In this document: piece after piece, positions 45,821 to 56,791 of the stretch
Numbering within the stretch: the first letter of the stretch is position 1
Layout: every line of letters starts with the position of its first letter
Source: Celoporthe dispersa
Taxonomy: Eukaryota; Ascomycota; Sordariomycetes; Diaporthales; Cryphonectriaceae
NCBI GenBank assembly: GCA_016584495.1
Contig: WAID01000003.1
Coordinates: 496,001-560,000, forward strand
Length of the DNA: 64,000 nt
Direction: 5' to 3'
The notes under the pieces: model-generated
Told to the model about the DNA's origin: nothing
Database searches by the model: none
The model's input: only the letters and a program-made list of their open reading frames with translations
Made by a program: the position numbers and the translations under genes

Positions 45821-47049
45821 TTTTCTTTTGTCCCTTCTTGGTCCTCGGCTCGACCAGAAGTCCAACGGCTGAGCTGTCTAGTATTTTCAATGTTTACGAC
45901 TTCCACCACCGGTCAGGCAGTACCGCTGCCTCCTACGTGAGCGCGAAGTCGTCAAAGAGCAGAGTCATCACGTAAATTGCCAATGACATCTGCAGCCCTT
46001 TCCATTTTGCGTGCCCAGAATGCCACAGGCTTGAGGGGCCCGCCCAATTCCGCAAATCCGGGACCGAGACGCATGGGTGCGGCATTGTGCGATTGCTCAC
46101 CAACAACGCCTTAGACGGCTACCTTGCAGAATATGCCGACATGAAGGACAAATTTGGGGCCTCTTTGTCTGCCAACATCCAGCGCGCTGCGAGCATCTGG
46201 CCTCTCCTTGCCATCGATCGAAAAGTTTGCCGCAGAGTCACGAATTTGACTCTCCCCCAAGGCCGGAGAGCAGCTGTCCTGCTGGAACTCGGTTTGCGGG
46301 GATTTTGAAGGCGGAGGGGTATGCGCGCCTGGTTCCTCCGGCTGCGAAAGTTTGCTCGAGACTCCTTTCGCCTGCTCCACAAGAGCCTATCAAGAACCTC
46401 CCCTCTCCTATATCGGTTTCCTCTTCGTCCCTCGTAGCGCTTATGGCCTGATCGGACTGTAGGCGCGGGAACTGCAAAAGTCGTTGGGGGGGAGGGGGAG
46501 GAGGGGGAACATAAAGGAGCCCTCGGAGGCCTGGCAGTCCTCCCAACAAGACCTTGCTACCGTATTAGACGACCAAGTGTGCTATGCAATTATTACCAGG
46601 AAGTCACCTTGACACACACACACACACACACACACCATCACCCATTATGATATACAAACAACACTGATGAGGTGGACACTCCAGCCACTGAGTTTCTATC
46701 CCGAAGAGAACTGGCGCCAAGTGGCTCTCCAGCATGTAAAGAGGCAGGGCAGGAGTTGAATCATCTAGCAAGCTGTTTACTGCATGCAATACCCGCTGGT
46801 ATGCCTCCATAGGTGAAGTGTTTGGATATAAGAATATATAAGTACTGATAATTGTTGCAATATTCGCTGCCTTTGGAGCTGCTGAATGTGTGTGCAAATC
46901 CCAATCAATACAGCTGAGCAGTAACTAAGCAAGAAAAAAAGAGCGTAAAGCTGCGGTAGATCAGCGACCCCCGGGCAGGCCAGACTTGTTAAATATGCTA
47001 ATTTTAACGATGCCTCTGAACGATAGACATGCCCGATGAACAATTGCGA
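45821..47049. other. AT-rich region between tRNA-exon repeats
   Basis: No gene is supported. An open stretch without ATG at about 45984-46308 encodes ACPECHRLEGPAQFRK and continues to a stop, perhaps a remnant. A CA dinucleotide run lies at about 46613-46634. Confidence 0.45.
46613..46634 (+). repeat. (CA)n microsatellite
   Basis: A perfect dinucleotide run of about eleven units. It is ordinary. Confidence 0.9.
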
Positions 47050-47206
47050 GTTTTCTGTCTCTGGCTTCCTCAGCATCCTCCTCATGTTTTCTTCTCCATC
47101 TCTTTTACCAGCTGTTTGAAATCCTCCGTCTCCTTCTTTCCTATTGCTGTATTATTTATTCTGTAACCTATGCGAAGGCCGCATGGCTCAACCCCCTCTA
47201 GGACCA
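47050..47206 (+). repeat. tRNA-Ile 3'-exon repeat, copy 3
   Basis: 47170-47206 (ATGCGAAGGCCGCATGGCTC, ending AGGACCA) is the most decayed copy. Its upstream flank (CTGTTTGAAATCCTCCGTCT, CCTTCTTTCC) aligns with copy 2, and an outer flank GCGAGTTTTCTGT near 47047 resembles the GCGAGCTTTTTCT near 45684. A long T-run follows. Confidence 0.7.
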
Positions 47207-47992
47207 TCTTCCTTTTTTTTTTTTTTTTTTTTTTTTTTTGCTCTTGTCAGCAACCCCCCATTTCTACGCTTTTCTTACAACCTCTCCAAACCTTTTGGAA
47301 ATCTTTTTTTCTTTTCTTCTTTTGGCACCTCTTGACGACAATGTCTAATGAGCACCGTGTTCTCATCCGGGGATGCCTTACCATCACTTGTTCCCCCCTC
47401 TGCAAAGGTCGCAAAAATTGCCCAGCACTGCCTCTTAGAAAACATGACAAGAGGGGACGCTGAGAGTTGGTTGACGCTTAAAGAGTTCCGGGTACTGTCG
47501 TGAGTCTGTTCTCTATATATCCACATCACTATTTTATATGTAAGAGCACGCACCATCATGCCAGCTGCCTTGAAACGTAGCGATGGTCATATGTGGCTTG
47601 CACATTATGGCTTGGGTATCAGACGATATGTGCAAGATCACCACAGACATTGAGTCCTGTCGTGTGTCGCCCTGCAGAATATATCTTCCTCCTCTTCTGC
47701 TCGCCTCTCTATTTTTCATCCTTGGAGCATGCCCTGCTTGGTACCCAATGCGCAGGGGGTAAATGCCTTGCCCTTGCTAACCTCGAACGCCTGTTTGAGA
47801 TCCGCCACTAGAGCATAGTCATCTTTTAAATCTTTCTCTGAAAACATTATCCCTCACTGGAAGCAAGCCGTCACCATTTCCCCACATTTCATGGATGCGC
47901 TCGAGACACACACTCAGCGTATAATTAGTCACCCCGGACATCGCCCTTTCCTGCTCTTAGTCGTGCTTCTTCGCTGCCTCTCTTTGCTGTGC
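47207..47992. other. Intergenic region
   Basis: Starts with a T-run (about 47213-47239). No gene is supported before the 3' end of the transcription factor. Confidence 0.5.
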
Positions 47993-50900
47993 TTAGCAAA
48001 GTATCTCGAAGCCAGCCTCCCTCAGCATATCACCGCTGGGAAGCATCGGGCGGCCCTGCATGGGGAACGGCCAAAACAGTGGGTTCTCCATGGACTCTCC
48101 GGTCTTGGTGGTGATCCGCGGAGTCGTCGGCAGCTGTGTAGCAGACTGCGGCTGTGGAGGAGGAGGAGGGGGTTCGTTGTTGTCGTCGTTGTTGTTCTTA
48201 TTGTTGCGAGAACCGAAAGTCGAGATGTAATCCTGCTCCCGCACGTTGGGCGTGAAGAAGTTCAGGCTATGCGTCACGGGTCGCGTGCCGTATTCAGGAT
48301 TCTTCATCCTGCTCCCGAGCTGCTGACGGTACTGCTGCCCTTGGGGGCCGCCGCTGCCCATGGTGGTGGTGCTCATGCCCTCGTCCTCCTTTTCCTTCTC
48401 CAGTTTGCGCCGGGTATCGACGTGAATCTCGATGTTCCACTTCTTGGCGAGGTAGCGCAGGATGTTGAGGGCCTGTTCTGCAAAGTGGTGGCATGGTGCC
48501 ATCTCCGTCAGGTCGGCGATGCCCTGGTTGATGGCCGTGGTCACCCGCTCGCCGATGTCCTCGGAGGAGGGTGGTCCAAGCTGTGGTCCCGCCTGTGGCT
48601 TGGGGGCTAGCCCTCGTGCTGCATCGGTGGCAGCGATGGCCAGATGCATGATCGAAGACGTGAGAACAAAGTATGGCACAAAGGACGGGGTCCGCCGCAG
48701 CGTGTAGAGCTGTGAGTAGGAGCGGAGGAGCCCCTGGATGGCATCCGCCGCCTGGCAGCAGACGTCCCGGGGGGAGATGCTCGAGCCCATAATCCTAAGC
48801 TTGATAAACGGTCGGAAGAGAAGTAGTATCGCAAAGTGGTAGTACATGCTGCGTTGGCGTACATGGTTAGCAGCGGGGCCTGGCGAGGGGATCAAGAGGG
48901 CGGTGGGCTTACTGGGCGAAGAGGACGGCGGGGGTGAAGTTGTGCCCCAGCCTGAGCACCTCGGGTATCCTGTCGTACCAGTTCAGAAACTGGGTGTAGA
49001 TGTTGAGAAGGTCGCGGCTGGATAAGGGTCGGCCTGGCGAGTGCAGGATGTACAGCGACTGGTGGACCAGCTCGCTCAGCTCACAGAAGCACTTATAGAC
49101 AGAGCGAACATTAGATGGCTGCTCACAGGAGCGCTGCAGAGGCACGCCTAAAGCCAACCGCTCGTCAGCACACGGGCATGCCATACATACCACCATGTGG
49201 CTTTATCAGCCGCGGCGCTCGAGACTTACCGTCGTCGGTGTATGGTATCCATACCGAAGCCTCAACGTCCCCTATGATGGCAGGTTTCGGCGGCAGGGAT
49301 GGATAGCATGAACATTGCGGGAGGGAACCGGTGGCCAGAGACCAGGCGCTGTGTGTGGGTGTGCGCGCTCGGTCAGTCAAACTTGCTGTGGCCGGGTCAC
49401 CACACAAAAGGGTTCGCATCCCTCGAGAGGGAGAGGAGGCGACTCACTGATCTAGGGAGAAGGCGCCCCAGAAGGTAGCAGCCTGCACGGCAACCTCGTC
49501 GGAATCACCCGAAGTCTCGTTCACACGGTGCAGACCCATCTCGACAGCCAGGCGGATGCTCTGCCCGGCGTAGTACCAGCTCTCGGAGTCCCTGCCACAG
49601 CTGGCCTCCCGGATCGACATGATGCCCAGTGCCTGTATGGTGGTGAGGCTGTGATGGTCGTCTTCCTGGTGGTACAGCCGCTGGCATTCCTTGAAGAAGT
49701 GGTCTCCCTGACGAGTATGGGTCGTCTGGGTTCGCCAGGGTGCTGGGCTGGCGCGAGAACCGACAGCCTAGGGCGAGGAGGGCATTGATGAGCATGGGAG
49801 AGCAGTAGCGCTGACGCCCGGCCTGGAAGTCCTTGAGAAAGTGTTCCTTGCTCAGGGAGGCGAAGGTCGGGTACTCCCAGCAGAAGTACAGCATCAGCAG
49901 GTGCTGCACGAGCCCCTTGTCCGAGGTGATGCTTGTCCAGGTCGTGGCAGGGACCTTCATCTCTGGTATCTCTGACGCCAGTTGCCGCTCTAGGCCGCGG
50001 TAGTTCATCCCTTCACCCCCGTGTATCTGCGCAAGGCTGTCCTCCACCCAACGGCCGACTCTGGTCTGCGGGTGGTGCCCAGGCACCAGCCCGAGACGTC
50101 GGGATGCGAGTTGCTCCTGACGGACTGCGCCTGGCTGGCGGCCGAGAGGTGGGAGTGGGAGCCCCAAGGGCTGTTCGGGTCGTGTTCTGGTCTCGCGCTC
50201 TGCGGGTGGGCGGTCGAGATGGGGCTGAGGGTCTTGCTACCAGGACCGCCGCCGCCGCCAGCGCCGCCGCCACCGCCGCCACCCAGGCTCGCGATGTTGG
50301 GCGTAAACGAGTTTGCGCTCACGCCTGTGAAGGCGGCCATGGGGGTGAAGTTGGCCCCTCCCATCCCAGCAGCAGAAGGATGACCGCTAAAGGCGTGGAT
50401 CATGGGGCTAACGACGGGCGACTGGTGGTGGCTGCTGCTAAGCCATTCTGATATGACCTCGACGCTATGGCCGGCGCGCAGGCGGCGCACGACTTCCTCC
50501 CACTGGTCATTGCGGGCGAGGGCGGACAGGACGGATTCGTTGGAGCGCTGCTGACGGCGGAGGTGTTCGATCTCGGTGCGGAGGTTCTCTTTCGACTGGC
50601 GTACGGGGATCTCGTAGATACACTCGGCATCCTTCTGGGCCCTGCATCGGGCGCAGGGTCTTCCACCATCGCACTAGGGGCAATCAATCATGAGGCAGGG
50701 GAGTGTTAGCGATACCGAGAGTGGTCGAACGGCGATGGCAGGGCGCAGGAGGAGGAGGAGGGGGGGGAGGAGGAGGGGGAGGAGTGGCAACTGAGCCCTC
50801 TGGGAGGTCAAGCTCTCGCGCACCTTTGCCCGCTTCTTGCGACACTCAGTACACGCATTGGGGGTGACGACGCCCAGGCCGCGACGGCGCTTTGAAGATG

Positions 50901-51153
50901 CTGCAGCAGCAGCAGCAGAGCCCGAGGCTGTCGCGTTGGGGGTGCTGCCCGAGGCGGAGGAGGAATCGAGCTGCGCAGGCGTTCCAGTAGCGATGTGCCG
51001 TGAGGCGGGAGGAGGAGGTGGTGGTCCAGGAGTGGCGTCGGTGGTGGTCGTGGTAGTATGGATGGTCGAGCCAGGCGTTACTGAGCGCTCGTGCGGTGAT
51101 TGTGGTTGTTGTTGTTGTTGTGGTTCTGGGGAATCCTCATCCATTGGGTCCAT
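47993..51153 (-). CDS. Zn2Cys6 transcription factor with fungal TF domain
   Basis: Nuclear DNA-binding regulator of about 921 residues. Exons are 51153-50824, 50673-49448, 49348-49230, 49147-48913 and 48848-47993, all phase-consistent. The N-terminus is Gln/Thr/Pro-rich. The binuclear cluster spans the first intron: NACTECRKKRAK joined to CDGGRPCARCRAQKDAECIY, followed by a coiled-coil linker (ENLRTEIEHLRRQQRSNE). The fungal-specific TF domain includes LYFCWEYPTFASLSKEHFL, SIREASCGRDSESWYYAGQS, AFSLDHAWSLATG and MYYHFAILLLFRPFIK. Style is that of the nirA/nit-4-like group, but the target pathway is not provable here. Exon 2 has a missing base at about 50047-50049 and an extra one at 49706-49708 that cancel. 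Confidence 0.88.
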
Positions 51154-53652
51154 GCTGTAGGGAATGAAAAGCTCACCGAGCCCGTGTCGACGTGATGTCA
51201 CGTCGGGTGGCAAACGGCAACAGAAGGCACAAGCGGAGACGGGTCGGGTTCGTGTACTCAGCAGGCATGAGTCGAGGCTACCTGACAACACGACACATTG
51301 TAGGAGAGAAGAGATCCAAGGTGCTGAGAAGAAGAAGACGAGACGAGGCGGAGAGGAGAGTTAGTTGGTCGGGCTGGCTGGGCTGGGACGGGGTTGTGAC
51401 GACGACGGCTGCTCTGGCTCTCTGCTGCCTCCATCTCTCTCTCTCGGGCCTGCAGCAACCCTTCTTCAGGACCTTGAATCCCTGCATATGATGTAGCAAG
51501 GATTCTCGGGACGAGGGGCACATCTTACCTGAACAGAAAGGGATTTACTTTGGTACTAGTACGCGGAAAGGGTGGGCTTGCAGCGTCATTCGGCAATAAG
51601 CCGGAGTGGCTTGTTTGGCTTGCCTGGTTCCAAGGTTGTTGGTTAGCAGAAAGACCAAGGGAAGCTGAAGAGAGAAATAAATGTATACAGTATGGCTGAC
51701 TGACAGACTGACAGACAGGCAGATAGGTAGCTAGACTTGGATTCCATCGGGATAAATATTGCTAGAGAACACTAGCAAATAATTCCCTGACAGACATAGG
51801 CTTTAGACTGTAGTGCCATTACCACCACTTCGGATATGGCGCATGAAAGGCTATCCTTGGGCTGCTGAGTACTACATACAATAGCGTAGGTTGTCCCAAG
51901 GTTGTCCAACAAGGCACATCTGCTATCCTAAATGCTTCCTAAAGATATCTTACCCAGCTCTGCAGTCTTTAAGACCCATATGTTTAGAAATAATTGAAGG
52001 ACTACTGTGCTTGATCTAAAGGCTTGGAATTTCAGGGACATTGAAGATTTACGTCATCCCCCCCTCAACCCCTCAGCACCTAAGCAATTCTACAGCTCCC
52101 ATAGTGTATTTATGCAAATACTGACTGACATGGCTGGTTTCTGGACTGTGAGTAACAATGACTGTCATCAATATCTAGATACATGAGGGCAAGTCAGTGA
52201 GTGAAAGAGGGACAAGATCCAAGTTAATAAAATCTGGAGAGTGCAAGAACTCGGCCACAGCATCGGGAGGCCGAAAGTGGATCCCCCGGTGCCGGGCATG
52301 TGTGGAGGTGGTCCGAAGCTCATGAGGCACTCCAATGATGGCTGAGGAGAATCTAAGTGGTCTCTGGGTGCAATACAGATGAATTGGTTTCCTTATTCTT
52401 TTTCTACTTTTTTTCCCCTCAAATTTATTATTCAAGACAAGTTAAAGACAGTATCAGTTTAAATCAGACCAAGCTAGTGTCATGTATATACGGTGATTAT
52501 GAAGAGGAATCAGTCCCACCTGCAGGTTTCAGGCGTTGTGGCCGAGCGTAAGGGAAAAAGAAAGAAAGAAAGAGGAGGGTGGTGGGAATAAGAATTAATA
52601 ATAACATCCTCTGCTGAGGACATTTTACGATCCTGTTTATGCTTATTTCTTTTCTTCTCTCCCTCAATCTTAGATGTGTCTCCTTATCATCTTCCTGATC
52701 TTATCATTATCAACCGCTGAACCATCATTCGTTTCTTTCCTCCCTTGCCACCAACCATCCTCGTCTGTGATCACCACCCCCCTCCTCAACACAGATTAAG
52801 CACGTCTTAACAAAAAAAAACCCCCCAAACCAAACCAAACCAAACCCATCCCTGCCCCTTTTTTCCCAAAGACATCTGTTGTAAGACACAACAAAACAAG
52901 AAGACAGGACCAGCCACCCTCAATCTCACCCTCACCCTCGACCTGACCTCGATCTGGGCCCCAGTCCTGCAGACACGGCCCCATCTCTTCCAACCTCCAC
53001 TTGCCATCAACACATCGGCACTGTGACCCACTGCGCAGTCGGCTCAATCAACTCAATCACGAAGAAGGCCAACTGACTTATCGCCGACCTGACAGGGCAG
53101 GCGTCTTCACTCACTCACAACCTGCAGTCAGCATCTGCTGGAACCTGTCCTCTAGCTCCTGCATCCTCTGGCCATTAATTATTCCCTCTCCCCTCCTCAA
53201 CCTGGCAACCTGGGATCAGCGCCTGCATTGGTTTGGTTCTGCACTCATATCGTCATCCTCCAGTCGACTCGTCAGCGCCACACTGCTACTTGGCGTCACA
53301 TCACATCACACAGCGCCACCTTGTCCTGTTGCTTTCTTCTGCATTGTCCACCACCCTGCATCACATCAACATCAATACAAGACACATCCAGCACAGACAC
53401 TGGGGTACTTTACAGTGGAACAGGGAGCAAGAGCGAGAGCGAGAGAGAGAGAGAGAGGACAAGCACAGATCACCTGCAAAGCATAGTGCTGGTCCTGGCA
53501 CATCTCCAGCCACCAGTGCAGGGTTCAGGTCAGGCTGAAGGGCAGGCTGAGGTCAGGCGCAGGCCCAGGTGCAAGATCAGGCTCGTGTCCACCTCAGGTG
53601 CATCAACAGACAAGTGCACTTTCCGCACCCTCCCACGCGCATCCTTCCCAAG
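51154..53652. other. Intergenic region
   Basis: Contains the promoter of the transcription factor at its left end, a GACTGACAGACTGACAGACA-type repeat near 51700-51720 and AT-rich sequence to 52700. No gene is supported. Confidence 0.5.
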
Positions 53653-53963
53653 ATGCAGCAACAGCAAAAGGATAATCAGGCTGCTCCTGTGCAGGCACAC
53701 ACCAGCAGTGCCGACTCACCATCCATCACTCCAGCCACACCCAGTGCGTCCATGACCATGACCAGTGCTGGTCCCACCAACGGTAGCAGTGGTGGTGGTG
53801 ATCATACTGCTGCTACCGCTGCCACCACTGCTGTTGATGCTGTTACTGCTACCAGCCATGACATCTCATCACCATCAACAACAACGTCAGCAGCCACAGC
53901 CACAGCAGCAGCCATCAACAAGAAGCGCAAGAAGGACGGCCTCAAGCCTATTATTACTACCGA
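53653..53963 (+). CDS. Ser/Thr/Ala-rich hypothetical first exon
   Basis: Open frame MQQQQKDNQAAPVQAHTSSA, low-complexity Ser/Thr/Ala/Gly, ending NKKRKKDGLKPIITTE just before a GTATGT donor at 53964. The basic KKRKK looks like a nuclear localisation signal. A possible next exon after the acceptor at about 54279 would add about 20 residues (ATTAIITESMLLSDTHVW), but the support is weak. The long CA/CT-rich leader upstream is typical of regulatory genes in these fungi. Family unknown. Confidence 0.4.
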
Positions 53964-56791
53964 GTATGTATATCTACAATGTGTTTATGACTTTCTTCAT
54001 CTTTTCCTTCCTATTCCCCCCCCCCTTCCCACCTGTGTTGTCCTGTTCTGTCTGTATCGTCGCACATGCACATGCTTGTCTCTCTTTATCTCAAGCTCGA
54101 GTCCCATCATGATATAATGTGTCTCGAGTGAGGCAGTGTTGCAGGTAAAGTCTGGGTCTGGAACACCTCCCCCCGCCCCCCTTCTCTCAACATGCATATG
54201 CACTTCTCCTGCATCACCTTGTTTTTCTTCTTCTTCTCTCTCTCTCTCTTCCTGCTGCACATAATGTTACCCTGCAGCCTGTCTCCCACTGCTACTACCG
54301 CTATCATCACCGAGAGCATGTTGCTATCAGATACACATGTTTGGTGATGGGAGTGGTGGTGCGCAGTCAGGCAGAGGAGGGAGTTGTGGGAGCAAGGATT
54401 GAAGAGAAAGTGGAGACAATGAGGTAAGGTTGAGGCAGGATAAAGAAGGCATCATCATCACCAAGTCCCGAGTGGATTCCTCGAGTATGGAGGAGGGGCC
54501 AGGAGCACAGGGCACAGGGCACACACAACACAGGGCAGGGCCAGGGCTAGGCCAGGGCAGAGGAGAGCTCGGGAGGGCACAGGGCACAGGGGGCTCCTCT
54601 GGAGGGGCTGGAGGGGCCTGGCACAGGCGCCCTTTGTGATCGGCCCAGCGGGGCGTGGGAACCCTGCAGCCCTGCCACCAGACTTGGTGGGTGGGGATGG
54701 AATGCCCAACCCACCGGGGGGGCCATCCCACTGGAAGGCAAGACCAGAACCTGACAGGCCCACTGCTCCTCCCCTTCCTCCTTCTTGCTGCTGCTGCTTG
54801 ACCGAGGCACAGGACCACCAGAATCTCGTCCATACTTGCCTAGTGGCCATGGTCATCTTGCCTCCTCTTTCCTTTTTTTTTCTTCCTCTTTTTTGGCCTT
54901 TTTCTTTTCTTCTCTCTTCCTTGTTATCCACCTTGTTGGTCATGGCCCAGTGGCCTGTGGCAGGTGGTAGTACCCATCGGCCTGTGATCACTGATTAGTG
55001 GTCAGTGTCACTGGTCAGTGGGTTGTAGCGCCTAGACAGGGGCCATGGCCATGGTCATCAGTGGGTGCTGGATGACAGGTCCCCGACCCAGATGGCTAGC
55101 GTGCCTCGGGTGCACAAGCCTAGACAAGGCCGCACACATACCAGATCTCACACTCAAAGTCAGTCACACTTACCGAACTCACCTCACCCACCCCGAGAGC
55201 CCCAAAGAGACAGGCGCACACACACACACATACACAGAGAGAGAAAGAGAGAGAGAGAGACATAGGCCCCCAAGGACCCCCTACCTCAGGTGGATACATG
55301 GTCTGTGAAGCCCCCAGTTCATTGCCTTCAGAAGGGAGTCCCACCTGAAAGTCTGAAGATCGTGGCCCTGTCACGACCCAACCTTCTTGCTGGTCATAGT
55401 AGAGACCACCCCCCCCCCTCCTGGCGCCTCTTCTCCCGCTCTCCTTCCCTCTTTCTTGTCCGTTGCATCCGCATCTGTAAAAACCCGCCCCTCATTTTTC
55501 TCTCTCTCTCTCTCGACTCTCCATCATCCCACATCAAATCGCATGTCCCTGCTTCTGCTGCCGCATCCACCAGAGGAAGGAACCTTGGGGCCTGGCCATT
55601 GCATTGGCACTGGCGCTTGGTTTTCTCTGCTGTGCGGGCTGGCTGGCAGGCACATGGCAAGAACAGTTAGCGACACTTGCCTTTTTTCTCTCGTTCTTAT
55701 CCATTGGTGACTGCTACTGTCGTCATCACCACCCTTCTTCTCCCTTCTACTCCCCCAACACAGTACCCAGCAACATCTCCCGACATCAACCTCGACACGC
55801 TCAACATCCCACCAGCCCACCTCCTCTCCCCATCCCCGCGCCTAACCCCTCCAAACCCTGTCTGCACCACTACAACCACCACCACAACAACAACAACAAC
55901 CGCAATAACAACAATAACATCCATCACCACCACCACCACCACCACCATTGTCCACTGACCCTCCTACTCCGCCTCACATTTACAATCACATCCACACACT
56001 CACCTCCTCCTCCTGTCTCTCTCTCTCTGTTTGTGTGTGTTTCTCCCCTACTATATTCTCTCCTCCTGCTTCCAATCAACAAAATAAGGCATCAATTGCC
56101 TGGGGAGACCAATTGCCCTCCTCCTCCCAGTTCCGGGCCTTTCTCTCCCACCTACCAACCAAAAAAAACACCCCCCCCAAAAACCCAGCCACACACATCC
56201 GCCCAGTCATGTTCAAAACCAAGAACAACTTACCTCCCCTGCGTGACCTTGACAAGAAGGACCCGATGCTCAAGACAAGGTTTTTACCTCCCCACCCCTC
56301 TCTTTCCTTGCGTCCGTCTTCCCTCCCCTGCGCCACACCGAGCAGTGGCAGCAGCAGCATTGCCTCCTTCCCTCCCACCTTCCCATCTCCCTCGATCGCG
56401 GAAGTCAGGAGCGAGCAGCAGCAGCAGCACGGAGAGGAAGTTACCCACCCAAACGGGCGACCTTGCCGTGTTCTGACTAGTGGTCTCGAACGCTCGGCTT
56501 GACTTGACTCTTTTTCTCTTACCCGTGCGCGCCGCCTCAACTCTTTTGCGACAGCGGAGCGCATTCTATCACGACGACAACAACACCTCCACCTCCACCA
56601 CCGGCAACAACAACGACGACGTACATATATACCCGCATAATACCCATTGTTCTTGTTGTTGTCGCTGCCGTTATCCCTCAGCACCCCCATCTGCGACGAC
56701 GTCCCGCTGTCTCCCACCACCTTGAGGCTTAAGTTGCTAACCGCCCACCGTCGCAAACCGCAGGACCGCTCACCTTACCTCCTCCTCCGCC
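53964..56791. other. Low-complexity leader region of the SRPK gene
   Basis: A long stretch of GA/CT, CA and CAC/AAC tracts (GA/CA repeats at 55217-55262, CAA/CAC repeats at 55868-55950). A short upstream ORF starts at 56209 (MFKTKNNLPPLRDLDKKDPM). It probably includes the promoter and a long 5' leader of the kinase gene. I see no other gene. Confidence 0.5.

Noticed and set aside
45984..46308. Open stretch with ACPECHRLEGPAQFRK and about 100 residues
   Set aside because: No ATG near its beginning, no recognisable family; possibly a remnant, not supportable as a gene.
31262..47169. LTR retrotransposon bounded by the tRNA-exon repeats
   Set aside because: No reverse transcriptase, integrase, PBS or terminal TG...CA repeats were found.
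52525..52560. TGGCCGAGCG-type tRNA A-box look-alike
   Set aside because: No acceptor, anticodon or T arm could be folded downstream.
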